Source: RGIG1995 sp045652425 (GTDB lineage: Bacteria; Bacillota; Clostridia; Oscillospirales; CAG-272). Taken from it: 64,000 nt of DNA. The stretch is from NCBI GenBank assembly GCA_045652425.1, contig JAZRUG010000018.1:1-64000 (forward strand), in the 5' to 3' direction. Below, in pieces: positions 24,696 through 32,118 of the stretch (the stretch's first letter is position 1; every line of letters starts with the position of its first letter). Made by a program: the position numbers and the translations under genes. Under the pieces are notes generated by a model that did no database searches, was not told the origin of the DNA, and worked only from the letters and a program-made list of their open reading frames with translations.

Positions 24696-24712
24696 GTTAA
24701 TATTCAATTTTA

Positions 24713-24744
24713 AAAAAGTGTGTGCAGAAATGCACACACTTTTT
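24713..24744 (+). terminator. Intrinsic terminator of the esterase gene
   Basis: AAAAAGTGTGTGCA and TGCACACACTTTTT form a perfect 14-bp stem with a GAAA loop. Confidence 0.9.
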
Positions 24745-24847
24745 GCGTGGTGAGGAAAAATTATTTTTAGGTGGATTTTATGTCTATATGTTTTTTTGTA
24801 CAAGAGCATAATAAGTGAGTAGAAATTACAAATCAGAAGGTACGTTG

Positions 24848-25116
24848 TAAGCCCTTTCCTGTGGGAAGGGTGGCGCCGAAGGCGACGGGATGAGAGATCA
24901 GCTAATGATTAGAAGAACCCTTATCTCTGTGAAAAAAACAATTACTTTTGTAAACTAAACTTAAAGTAAATATTTAACGAATAAAGGCTCAAAAATTTAA
25001 TATTGAGCTCTCATCCCGTCTTGCTAAAAAATCGGCAAATTCTTCAATCTGTTTTTTTAGGAAGAATATGCCGATTTTTCTTAACGCAATCCACCCTTCC
25101 CACAGGAAAGGGCTTA
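24848..25116. repeat. MITE-like palindromic element, 269 bp
   Basis: Perfect 26-bp terminal inverted repeats (24848-24873 and 25091-25116, beginning TAAGCCCTTTCCTGTGG). Inside each end a second inverted block, GACGGGATGAGAG / CTCTCATCCCGTC. The right arm contains an extra hairpin (AAAAATCGGCA / TGCCGATTTTT, about 25026-25080) that splits its symmetry, suggesting a nested insertion. No coding capacity. One copy of the terminal repeat recurs at 31807-31832. Confidence 0.85.
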
Positions 25117-25173
25117 TAAAGTTTATTCGATATTTTATGTTTACGAACAGAGATAAAAAACAGATACCTAAAA

Positions 25174-25212
25174 TTAAAACTTAGCGCGAAGTTCGGCAAC
25201 TTTGTCGATAAT
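25174..25212 (-). pseudogene. Remnant of a second S24 repressor gene (last 12 codons)
   Basis: On the minus strand this reads IIDKVAELRAKF followed by TAA, against IIGKVIELRAKF followed by TAA at the end of the intact repressor just upstream: 10 of 12 residues match, with many synonymous base differences. The match stops at the terminator hairpin. Confidence 0.75.
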
Positions 25213-25217
25213 AAAAA

Positions 25218-25248
25218 ATGGTGTCTGTTTTTTTAAAACAGACACCAT
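25218..25248 (-). terminator. Terminator of the repressor gene
   Basis: ATGGTGTCTGTTTT pairs with AAACAGACACCAT, followed on the minus strand by a T6 run. Confidence 0.85.
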
Positions 25249-25251
25249 AAA

Positions 25252-25878
25252 TTAAAATTTCGCACGAAGCTCAATTACTTTACCGATTATACATACCGGC
25301 ATTTCTTCAATCTGCTCATTGTTATAGAACATTGGCTCATACTTTGGATTGGTGGATATAAGCATAATGCCGTCGGGACGCTTCTTTATCTTTTTACAAG
25401 TAGCCTCGCCGTCGCCTACCATAACTATGCCAATCTCTCCAGAATTAACGTCGGGCTGTTGTCTAACAATAACTATATCGCCTCTTGACATCTTCGGCTC
25501 CATACTGTCGCCGTTTATACGTAATGCAAAAAATTCACCCGTACTTGCCAATGCTTCGGGAATTTCTTCCCAAGTATCCGAATCGGCTACGTCTATATAT
25601 TCCTGAATAGCTGTAATGGGCGTACCTGCCGCAACGTTACCCATAACAGGTATTTTTACAGCGCCTCTGTGGTTCTTGTCTTCTTTTTCTCCTACAAGAT
25701 AACTTGTAGATACACAAAACATATCGGCAATTTTTTGCAGGGTAGACATTCTCGGTATTTTTATATCATTTTCCCACGTGGAAACAGCTTTGTCAGACAG
25801 TCCGAGCAACTTGCCGAATTCAGCCTGCGTATAACCTTTTTTTTCACGCAGATGCTTTATCCTCTTTCCTATTGTCAT
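25252..25878 (-). CDS. XRE/LexA-like (S24) phage-type repressor
   Basis: 208 residues from the ATG at 25878 (MTIGKRIKHLREKKGYTQ); GGGAG lies 11 bases upstream. An N-terminal Cro/CI helix-turn-helix (about 5-60: YTQAEFGKLLGLSDKAVSTWE) is joined to a C-terminal S24 self-cleaving domain. It has a likely Ala84-Gly85 cleavage site in NVAAGTP, catalytic Ser125 in GDSM, and catalytic lysine at 162/163 in ATCKKIKK. It would repress until RecA filaments trigger autocleavage. Its divergent promoter region holds three similar operator sequences, so it probably controls itself and the gene at 26029. It looks like the immunity region of a phage or mobile element remnant. Confidence 0.92.
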   Translation of the reverse strand: MTIGKRIKHLREKKGYTQAEFGKLLGLSDKAVSTWENDIKIPRMSTLQKIADMFCVSTSYLVGEKEDKNHRGAVKIPVMGNVAAGTPITAIQEYIDVADSDTWEEIPEALASTGEFFALRINGDSMEPKMSRGDIVIVRQQPDVNSGEIGIVMVGDGEATCKKIKKRPDGIMLISTNPKYEPMFYNNEQIEEMPVCIIGKVIELRAKF

Positions 25879-25903
25879 AAATTTAATCACTCCCTCTGAT
25901 ACT

Positions 25904-25990
25904 ATTGTATACCAAAAGTAGAAAAAAGTCAAGAAGTTTTAAAAAAATTCTACTAAAAGTATTGACATTCTACCAAAAGTGGAGTATAAT
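25904..25990. promoter_or_regulatory. Divergent promoters with three repressor operators
   Basis: Leftward promoter: TTGACT (minus strand, 25932-25927) and TACAAT (25909-25904), spacer 17. Rightward promoter: TTGACA (25962) and TATAAT (25985), spacer 17. Operator-like palindromes TACCAAAAGTA, TACTAAAAGTA and TACCAAAAGTGG start at about 25910, 25951 and 25971; the first sits in the leftward spacer, the third in the rightward spacer. Confidence 0.8.
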
Positions 25991-26028
25991 ATACCCGTAA
26001 GCTAAAGAAGGCGGAAGGAGAAAATACT

Positions 26029-26412
26029 ATGAATAACTATATTGATGAAAGATTAATAAAACAAAATGCAGCAAAGATGACTGCAAATAGATATATTCGC
26101 GTTGAAAACGGAAGACCACTCGGCCGCAAGACACGCAAAGAGAATATATTTGTAGAATCACTTAGAGTTGCTGCAGCTATTTTTTTACTTATTATATCTA
26201 CTTTTGGTGGAGATGAAGGAGAAGCCGGAGCAGCAGTAGGGAAGTTTGTTAAGAATTGTTTTATTTTTGCGGGAGTTCTTCTTGCCCTGTGGGGACTTCT
26301 GATAGCGATGAGCAATCTTATAAATGTTGTTACGCTTTTGCCTACGTGGAGTCTGATACTCGGTTTTGCCGTAGTTCTTCTGGGGGCAGTTGGATTTTTA
26401 AAAGATAAGTAA
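26029..26412 (+). CDS. Small membrane protein under repressor control
   Basis: 127 residues. The N-terminal ~45 are basic and soluble (NRYIRVENGRPLGRKTRKEN); two or three hydrophobic helices follow (about 46-60, 80-97, 103-123). GGAAGGAG is placed before the ATG at a normal distance. It is the first gene rightward from the repressor's operator region. No family recognised; the position is where phage early or exclusion genes lie. Confidence 0.65.
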   Translation: MNNYIDERLIKQNAAKMTANRYIRVENGRPLGRKTRKENIFVESLRVAAAIFLLIISTFGGDEGEAGAAVGKFVKNCFIFAGVLLALWGLLIAMSNLINVVTLLPTWSLILGFAVVLLGAVGFLKDK

Positions 26413-26501
26413 AATGTAGTTATGAAGATATAAACAATTAGTAAATACCTCCGAATGTTTTCGGGGGTATTTGAAGTCTATTTCGGCAAAGGAGTATTAT
26501 T

Positions 26502-26681
26502 ATGAGAAATATTGATGACGGTTACAGTTATGAATTTTACGCATACGAACAAGATGTTCTTGATTATTATCGCAGAAAAAGCGATTACGATACTGACGAA
26601 AATGAAAGAGAATTCAGAAGTATGAAAATAGGCGTTCTTGAAGACGAGAACGAGTCTACTTTTTCTTTCGGTACGTTTTAA
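26502..26681 (+). CDS. Small acidic hypothetical protein (59 residues)
   Basis: ATG at 26502 follows AAAGGAG at eight bases and opens a 59-codon frame ending TAA at 26681. The product is Tyr/Asp/Glu-rich (MRNIDDGYSYEFYAYEQD) with a VLEDENESTFSFGTF C-terminus. It follows the membrane protein by 89 bp, across a hairpin at about 26441-26471, and precedes the Cys protein by 41 bp, so it fits a rightward small-gene operon. No family recognised. Confidence 0.6.
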   Translation: MRNIDDGYSYEFYAYEQDVLDYYRRKSDYDTDENEREFRSMKIGVLEDENESTFSFGTF

Positions 26682-26722
26682 AAATCAGACAAGAAAAAAT
26701 AAAAAATGGAGGTTTGAGGATT

Positions 26723-26929
26723 GTGGCAAACAAAACAATAAACGTTGAGGCTATGTGTCCGTTTTTTTATACGGAATCCGTAAAAAGTGTTACTTGCGAG
26801 GGAATCGTCGGGGAAAACACTGTAACAAGATTTACTTACAGTTCCCAAAAGGTAATTCACGAAAAGAATTACTGTACCTCGGACTATTCCACCTGTCCTA
26901 TTTTTAAGGCTAATATGAGTAAGTATTAA
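26723..26929 (+). CDS. Small Cys-containing phage-type hypothetical protein
   Basis: I prefer the GTG at 26723 (68 residues; GGAGG 11 bases upstream) to the TTG at 26714, which is too close to the site. Four cysteines are spaced as MCPFF, VTCEG, NYCTSDYSTC, similar in layout to short proteins found in clostridial prophages, possibly zinc-binding. It is the last gene of the repressor-linked cassette and ends at a terminator. Confidence 0.6.
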   Translation: MANKTINVEAMCPFFYTESVKSVTCEGIVGENTVTRFTYSSQKVIHEKNYCTSDYSTCPIFKANMSKY

Positions 26930-26933
26930 AAAG

Positions 26934-26971
26934 TATGGTTGTGTGCTTTGCGCGCAACCATATTTTATATT
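26934..26971 (+). terminator. Terminator of the rightward small-gene cassette
   Basis: TATGGTTG...GC and GCGCAACCATA pair, followed by TTTTATATT. Confidence 0.75.
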
Positions 26972-27012
26972 ATACAAAAATGGCGATAGAATCAAATTTA
27001 TAAATATGTATA

Positions 27013-27468
27013 GACGACCTCATCCGTCACGTCGCGTAAGGTTTGTTGAATTTTTCAAAAACAATGGCGACGCGACACCTTCTCCCACCGGAGAAGGTAC
27101 ATTGTTTCATCTTGCCCTAAATTCAAAAAATGTTATGGTTTTATATAATTATAACTTATAAAGTTTGCACAGCCAAATACCTTCTCCCACCGGAGAAGGT
27201 ACATTGTTTCATCTCGCCCAAAATTCAAAAAAATTTATGATTTTATATAATTATAACTTATAAAGTTTGCACAGCCAAATACCTTCTCCCACCGGAGAAG
27301 GTACATTGTTTCATCTCGCCCTAAATTCAAAAAAATTTTATGGTTTTATATAATTATAACTTATAAAGCTTGCACAGCCAAATACCTTCTCCGGTGGGAG
27401 AAGGTGTCGAGGCAGTATACACACATTATTAATTATGTTACTTTGCTGCCGAGACGGATGAGGTCGTC
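27013..27468. repeat. MITE-like element with three tandem 102-bp units
   Basis: Terminal inverted repeats GACGACCTCATCCGTC (27013-27028) and its complement (27453-27468). Inside are three tandem units of 102-103 bp, each opening with the self-complementary block CCTTCTCC...GGAGAAGG at 27078, 27180 and 27282; a reversed copy of the block (27385-27404) closes the array. A 251-bp relative with a single unit is at 42229-42479. The only ORFs are short and have no support. Confidence 0.88.
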
Positions 27469-27535
27469 TGTAATGATAAACTTGATTGTTTTGTAGTTGT
27501 TATGCAAATTTTTATTTATATATTACTTTAGAGTA

Positions 27536-27567
27536 AACAAAAAAGAGCTGAATTAATGCATCAGCTC
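27536..27567 (-). terminator. Terminator of the cyclase operon
   Basis: GAGCTGA/TCAGCTC stem (27545-27551, 27561-27567) with an A-run at 27536-27544 that is the minus-strand T-tract. Confidence 0.8.
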
Positions 27568-27576
27568 CTAATGTTT

Positions 27577-28308
27577 TTACATCTTTTTAAGGTCGGTTTT
27601 GAATATGGCAATACATTCTTTATACTGTTCAAGTGTCATATCGGGAAGATAGGGAGTAAACGAGAAATATCCGTCGAATGAACGTGAAAGCATAATAGAT
27701 GCAAGTTCCTTAACCTCGGCACAACCGTGATGAAGCATTATGGGCTCGTGTATGTTGTAGAGTCCGTCTGTTATGCGCAAGAAAGATATTTTGTTTTTTA
27801 TCTTGCTTGAGTAGTATACGTGGAAGAATGGGTGTCTTTGCATACATACAAAGTCAAATGGGTTGAATATAAGACTTGCATTTTCATCGTCTTTTATTAA
27901 CTCCTGCATAACGTTTTCGTGGTTGATGAACGTTTTTGAATTGTTTTCAAAAAGAAGTGGAATACCGTATGATTTTGAAAGTTTTTTTGCGTAAGAAAGG
28001 TCGTCGTTTTCCTTGGGGCAGAGTTTTATTCCCTTAACGTTCAAAACAAGTGCGCGTCTGAAAAGAAGATTTAAATTTGTTTTGTCGTTTACGTCAAGAG
28101 TAGTTGTGAGAAGAACGATTCTCTTGCCGTAGTCTATAAGTAAGTCGCGGATTCTTTCAAGCTGTTCGCCGGTCATTTCATAGAGTGCTATGCCGTCAAG
28201 CGTGTCCGAGATTTCGATATTGTTTATGCCAAGTTCAGACGATACTTTTAATTTTTCTTCAAAGTTATATGTTATTTTATCTGAAATTTCTATACTAAAA
28301 TTATACAT
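27577..28308 (-). CDS. Xylose-isomerase-like TIM-barrel protein (sugar phosphate isomerase/epimerase family)
   Basis: 243 residues from the ATG at 28308, with GGAGG 11 bases upstream. The pattern of strands (NNIEISDTLDG, RIVLLTTTLDV, GIKLCPKE, PLLFENNSKTF, ASLIFNPFDF) is that of AP-endonuclease-2-type TIM barrels, with E in FEN and H-rich C-terminal loops as likely metal ligands. It is the last gene of a three-gene operon with an AAC(3)-like protein and a cyclase-family protein. The substrate is unknown; joint action on an acylated amino-sugar or a similar small metabolite is a guess. Confidence 0.75.
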   Translation of the reverse strand: MYNFSIEISDKITYNFEEKLKVSSELGINNIEISDTLDGIALYEMTGEQLERIRDLLIDYGKRIVLLTTTLDVNDKTNLNLLFRRALVLNVKGIKLCPKENDDLSYAKKLSKSYGIPLLFENNSKTFINHENVMQELIKDDENASLIFNPFDFVCMQRHPFFHVYYSSKIKNKISFLRITDGLYNIHEPIMLHHGCAEVKELASIMLSRSFDGYFSFTPYLPDMTLEQYKECIAIFKTDLKKM

Positions 28309-28310
28309 AA

Positions 28311-29162
28311 TTACTGTTCCTCCACTACACAAACTTCGCAGTGCTTGTCATGGCACTGTATTTTTTTATATCGGCTGTAATCTATCTTCTCATTTGTGTA
28401 GAGAAGTCTTGACCAATGGCAAGAGTTGCAGTTTTCATTTTCGCAGATGAACAAAAGCGGATTCTTTTCCATAAGGCTTTTGCCTAAATCAAACATAGCT
28501 TTCACGTCGATAACCTTTACGAGCGCGTTGCCTATCTTACCCTCGTTCATAAGGTTATTCTTGCGGAGGAGAGGAGTCATAGCAAGAAAATCACGGTGTC
28601 CGGGAGGGAACTTTTTGAGGGTGAATTTCTTGTTTTTGTAGTCGTCGATATACGTGGGGGCGGGAATATCGAGAGTGAGCAAATATTTTGCATCAATAGC
28701 TTCTTCCATAGAGTGCATAGTGGTATTTCTGTCCATATCGACACCGAGAAGCATTGCCTTTCCGTTAAGTTCAGCTATTTTTAAATATGGTGTACCCTCG
28801 CCGCAACCGGTTTCGCATTTATCGTGGTCTTTTGTTATGTATTCCGCGTATTTTCCGTAGGCAGCAACCGAGTGAACGGGGTGGAGTGAACGAAGTACAC
28901 CGGGGCGGTTTCTGAAAGCTTCACTGAGGTAGCCTACAGCCGAGGGTGATGTTGCCGCATCAAAAGGCGCAAACCAACCGGTCAATGTTGACATTACAAG
29001 AGTTCCTTCTTCGCCGATAGCTTCAAGAAATGCATCGATAACTGTTTCTGCACCGCCTTCAACCTTGCCTATAGCGGTGAGCGCACTGTGAAGAAGCAGT
29101 ATATCTCCTTTTTCTATGCCCATACATTCAAGGCTGAAAACTATATCTTCTTTGGTTATCAT
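28311..29162 (-). CDS. AAC(3)-family (antibiotic N-acetyltransferase fold) protein with Cys-rich tail
   Basis: 283 residues from the ATG at 29162 (AAAGGAG 13 bases upstream). It matches the aminoglycoside 3-N-acetyltransferase fold: LLLHSALTAIGKVEGGAETVIDAFLE, GTLVMSTLTGWF, RSLHPVHSVAAYG, GCGEGTPYLKI, LLGVDMDRNTTMHSMEE. The last ~40 residues add six cysteines (CENENCNSCHW, CHDKHCEVC), perhaps a metal site, not part of resistance enzymes. Its place in a metabolic operon argues for a biosynthetic acyltransferase; resistance should not be assumed. It ends 2 bp before the TIM-barrel gene. Confidence 0.85.
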   Translation of the reverse strand: MITKEDIVFSLECMGIEKGDILLLHSALTAIGKVEGGAETVIDAFLEAIGEEGTLVMSTLTGWFAPFDAATSPSAVGYLSEAFRNRPGVLRSLHPVHSVAAYGKYAEYITKDHDKCETGCGEGTPYLKIAELNGKAMLLGVDMDRNTTMHSMEEAIDAKYLLTLDIPAPTYIDDYKNKKFTLKKFPPGHRDFLAMTPLLRKNNLMNEGKIGNALVKVIDVKAMFDLGKSLMEKNPLLFICENENCNSCHWSRLLYTNEKIDYSRYKKIQCHDKHCEVCVVEEQ

Positions 29163-29179
29163 ATTATTTATATCTCCTT

Positions 29180-29860
29180 TTAGTTGTTTTCGGTGATTAT
29201 TGCACGGCAAGGAGCACAGCTTGTGCCGATGACGTTTATGGGAAGTGTGGTGAGCGTAAGGTTTTTTGTGCCTACGTTTTCAAGGTTGACAAGGGGACCG
29301 AGTAAAAGTATATTAGCTTTGTAGAACATCTCGAAAAATCCTTCGGGTTTTTCGAGGTTTTCCCATCTTGGTACGTCAGCACCTAATATAAATGGCTTTT
29401 TGTTTACAAGCCATTCCATAGCTTCGTATGAAAGAAATGGCGAACATTCAAGATATTTTTTGTCCGACCAGTATATTCCCCAGCCGCAAGAGAAGATTAA
29501 CGCGTCCCCCTCTCTTATGTCTAAATCTTTTGAAGCATTTTCAAGCATTTCTACGGTAATCTTTTCGCGTTTGCCTGTTTCGAATATATTTCTGTCGAGT
29601 TTGATGTGTGAGCATCTGACGTTGACGAGCTTTTCGACGGGAACAGCTTCAAGGTTGTAGCTTTCATCGGGACCGAAGAAGTGCGCGGGAGTTTCGAAAT
29701 ACGTACCCGTCTGTGAGTGCATACCCTCGAATATTTCGCAGTAAACTTTTGATTCTACCCATTCAGGTTGTGGAAGAGGCTTTAATTTATATTGAGGAAA
29801 AGGGAACTCATAGTTCCACATATCGTCTTTTATTTGTCCTGTAACATCAATTATTTTCAT
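29180..29860 (-). CDS. Cyclase-family protein (kynurenine-formamidase-like amidohydrolase)
   Basis: 226 residues. The metal-binding segment HSQTGTYFETPAHFF (about 48-62) corresponds to HxGTHxDxPxH, with Tyr and Glu in place of the second His and Asp. GDALIFSCGWGIYW and the C-terminal PINVIGTSCAPCRAI are further family blocks. Members hydrolyse N-formyl or cyclic amides with zinc or manganese. It is the first gene of the operon; 17 bp separate its stop from the next start. Confidence 0.85.
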   Translation of the reverse strand: MKIIDVTGQIKDDMWNYEFPFPQYKLKPLPQPEWVESKVYCEIFEGMHSQTGTYFETPAHFFGPDESYNLEAVPVEKLVNVRCSHIKLDRNIFETGKREKITVEMLENASKDLDIREGDALIFSCGWGIYWSDKKYLECSPFLSYEAMEWLVNKKPFILGADVPRWENLEKPEGFFEMFYKANILLLGPLVNLENVGTKNLTLTTLPINVIGTSCAPCRAIITENN

Positions 29861-29971
29861 AAATATAACACCGCCTTTCTGTTATTCTAACAGATTTTTA
29901 CGCTTTCTGCAATACCCAAATTGCAATAAATATATAGCAACATAATTTTTTAAGCACGGGCTATAGATTAC

Positions 29972-30000
29972 TTGTTTTAAAAAAGAAAATATGCTATAAT
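29972..30000 (+). promoter_or_regulatory. Promoter of the GH2 gene
   Basis: TTGTTT (29972) and TATAAT (29995), spacer 17 bp, 38 bp before the ATG. It is divergent from the cyclase operon. Confidence 0.6.
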
Positions 30001-30037
30001 ATGATATAAGGTTTATAAAAAACAACGGAGAAACTGA

Positions 30038-31741
30038 ATGAGTAATTTTGCAGAGCTTTATACAGAAGAGGGATTAAATTTACCTGAAATTCCATGGGAT
30101 ATATATCCAAGACCATTGATGAAAAGGGATTCGTTTTATTGTTTGAACGGCGAATGGGATTTTTGTGTACGAAAGGGCGAAGAATATACCGAGAGCGAAA
30201 AAATAACCGTTCCCTTTGCACCTGAAACGCTGTTGTCCGGTGTGGGAATAAATTTAGACGAGGACTGTTACGATTCGTTTATCTATAAAAGGAAATTTAC
30301 TTTACCCGACGGTTTCAACAAATGTAGAGTATTGCTTCACTTCGGCGCGGTGTCGAATTATTCCGAAATTATACTGAACGGTAAGACTATCGGCATACAC
30401 AGAGGCGCATACGATCCGTTTTTCTTTGACGTAACGGACTGTTTAAATGATGAAAACACCCTTGAAGTGTATGTAAAGAATATACTCCGCGACACACTTT
30501 TGCCCTACGGAAAGCAAAGCCGAAAACGCGGTGGTATGTGGTATACGCCAACGTCAGGAATTTGGCAGACGGTATGGCTTGAAAGCGTACCTGCCGAATA
30601 TATAAAGAGCATTAAAACGGAAACAAAAGATAACAAAGTAATAATAAAAGCAGACGGAACCGACAGGGCAAAAGTAAAGCTTACTATAGAAAACGACATA
30701 TCCGTGTTCGATATGTGTAACGGCGTATGCGAGATAGAGATAGACGAGCCGAAATATTGGTCACCCGAATCGCCCTACTTGTATTATTTTTCTGTTGAAA
30801 CAGAGAGCGATAAGGTTGAGTCCTATTTTGCATTTAGAACTCTTGAAATAAAGAACGTAGACGGCTACGAAAGACTTTGTTTGAACGGTAAACCATACTT
30901 TTTCCACGGTTTGCTTGACCAAGGTTATTGGAGCGACGGAGGACTGACACCGCCGTCACCGAACTCCTATGAAAAAGATATTTTGGCTATGAAATCATTA
31001 GGCTTTAATATGCTTCGAAAGCATATAAAGATAGAGCCGCCGCAGTTCTATTATGATTGTGACAGACTGGGAATGGTTGTTTTTCAGGATATGATAAACA
31101 ATGGCGACTATAACTTTGTAAGAGATACTGCACTGCCCACGATTGGAATAAAAAGATTGAACGATAAGCATTTGCACAAAGACGAGGCACCCCGAGAGAT
31201 ATTTGCAGAATATATGGAAAAGACTGTTGATATGTTAAGCGGTTATCCCTCTATTTGTTGTTGGACTATATTTAACGAAGGCTGGGGACAGTTCTGCGGT
31301 ACCGATATGTATAAGAAGTTGAAGAAGCTCGATTATACAAGGTTTGTTGATACGGCATCAGGTTGGTTTAAGGGCGTAGAATCCGACGTTGATTCAGAGC
31401 ATATATATTTCCGTAAAGTTAAGCTGAAAGCGGGTAAAAAGCCTTTGGTGCTTTCGGAGTTTGGCGGATATTCATATAGGGTAGATGGACATATATTTAA
31501 TCCCGACAACGAATACGGATACGGTAAATATAAGACGCGGGAAGATTTTGTGAAAGCCTTTTGCGACCTCTATGAAAACGAAATATTGCCACTCGTAAAG
31601 AAAGGGTTATGCGCTTCGGTGTATACGCAAGTATCCGACGTTGAAGATGAAACGAACGGACTCTTTACCTACGATCGCCGAGTGCTAAAAGTAAAACCGG
31701 AAGAGTTTGCCAATATATCACAAAGAATAAAAGAGATATAA
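30038..31741 (+). CDS. Glycoside hydrolase family 2 protein
   Basis: 567 residues without a signal peptide, so intracellular. A jelly-roll sugar-binding domain (about 25-185; NGEWDF, GKTIGIHRGAYDPF) is followed by an Ig-like domain (to about 275) and a TIM barrel. The acid/base is E414 (IFNEGWGQF) and the nucleophile E474 (LSEFGGY). GH2 enzymes cleave beta-galactosides, beta-glucuronides or beta-mannosides; the exact specificity is not clear, and the protein is shorter than LacZ. It is monocistronic and divergent from the cyclase operon. Oligosaccharides released by the large secreted proteins nearby could be its substrate, which is inference. Confidence 0.92.
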   Translation: MSNFAELYTEEGLNLPEIPWDIYPRPLMKRDSFYCLNGEWDFCVRKGEEYTESEKITVPFAPETLLSGVGINLDEDCYDSFIYKRKFTLPDGFNKCRVLLHFGAVSNYSEIILNGKTIGIHRGAYDPFFFDVTDCLNDENTLEVYVKNILRDTLLPYGKQSRKRGGMWYTPTSGIWQTVWLESVPAEYIKSIKTETKDNKVIIKADGTDRAKVKLTIENDISVFDMCNGVCEIEIDEPKYWSPESPYLYYFSVETESDKVESYFAFRTLEIKNVDGYERLCLNGKPYFFHGLLDQGYWSDGGLTPPSPNSYEKDILAMKSLGFNMLRKHIKIEPPQFYYDCDRLGMVVFQDMINNGDYNFVRDTALPTIGIKRLNDKHLHKDEAPREIFAEYMEKTVDMLSGYPSICCWTIFNEGWGQFCGTDMYKKLKKLDYTRFVDTASGWFKGVESDVDSEHIYFRKVKLKAGKKPLVLSEFGGYSYRVDGHIFNPDNEYGYGKYKTREDFVKAFCDLYENEILPLVKKGLCASVYTQVSDVEDETNGLFTYDRRVLKVKPEEFANISQRIKEI

Positions 31742-31806
31742 AATTGCACAAATAATATCCCTATATTGTAGGGGGCGGTCTACTGCGGTTCGGTCACGCT
31801 CGCGTG

Positions 31807-31832
31807 CCACCCTTCCCACAGGAAAGGGCTTA
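31807..31832. repeat. Solo terminal repeat of the 24848-type element
   Basis: 26 bases identical to the right end of the 24848-25116 element. It is preceded by GGTCACGCTCGCGTG and followed by TTTCTGCACAGAGATAA-like flanks also seen near the other elements. The rest of 31742-31895 shows no gene. Confidence 0.75.
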
Positions 31833-31896
31833 ACAAAGCGCCTGCTTGTTGGTTGTTTCTGCACAGAGATAATATAAAAATAATGTGCAAAAAGTA

Positions 31897-31925
31897 TTTA
31901 CTTTTTTAAAAAATAGTGATATACT
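31897..31925 (+). promoter_or_regulatory. Promoter of the leader RNA upstream of the BspA-like gene
   Basis: TTTACT (31897) and TATACT (31920) with 17-bp spacer; the start would be at about 31932, right at the closing stem of the leader. Confidence 0.6.
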
Positions 31926-31931
31926 GATTTT

Positions 31932-32097
31932 GCCACACAAGTTAATAATCGCAATAAACAGGAGAAGTGTTTTTATTTTGGTAAAAACGCATTCTCTTTA
32001 TTTGACATTCTCTTGTAGATTGCAAAACTTGTGTGGCGCAAGCGGAGTTATGCGTTTTTGGTGCGTGGCTTCGGCTACGCACTTTTTATATTTTTTT
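31932..32097 (+). ncRNA. Structured leader RNA ending in a terminator (candidate attenuator or riboswitch)
   Basis: CCACACAAGTT (31933-31943) pairs with AACTTGTGTGG (32026-32036), continued by GCAAT/ATTGC. Inside is a hairpin GTTTTTA/TAAAAAC (31969-31988). AAAAACGCAT (31983-31992) can instead pair perfectly with ATGCGTTTTT (32050-32059), so two folds exclude each other. A strong terminator (GTGCGTGGC/GCTACGCAC, 32061-32082, then T-rich to 32097) ends it just before the ribosome site of the BspA-like gene. Known riboswitch class not recognised; an independent small RNA is the alternative. Confidence 0.6.
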
Positions 32098-32118
32098 GAA
32101 AGGCAAGGTAAAAAACTT

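Noticed and set aside
27078..27404. Regular repeats that could suggest a CRISPR array
   Set aside because: The 102-bp period includes the spacers themselves, which are nearly identical, and the ends form terminal inverted repeats. No cas gene is nearby.
28311..29162. Reading the AAC(3)-family gene as an antibiotic resistance determinant
   Set aside because: It lies in a metabolic operon without mobile elements and has an atypical Cys-rich tail; the fold alone does not show resistance.
31932..32097. Calling the BspA leader a 6S RNA or a known riboswitch
   Set aside because: Length and long-hairpin shape are compatible with 6S RNA, but I could not match conserved motifs of 6S or of any riboswitch class, so it is left unnamed.
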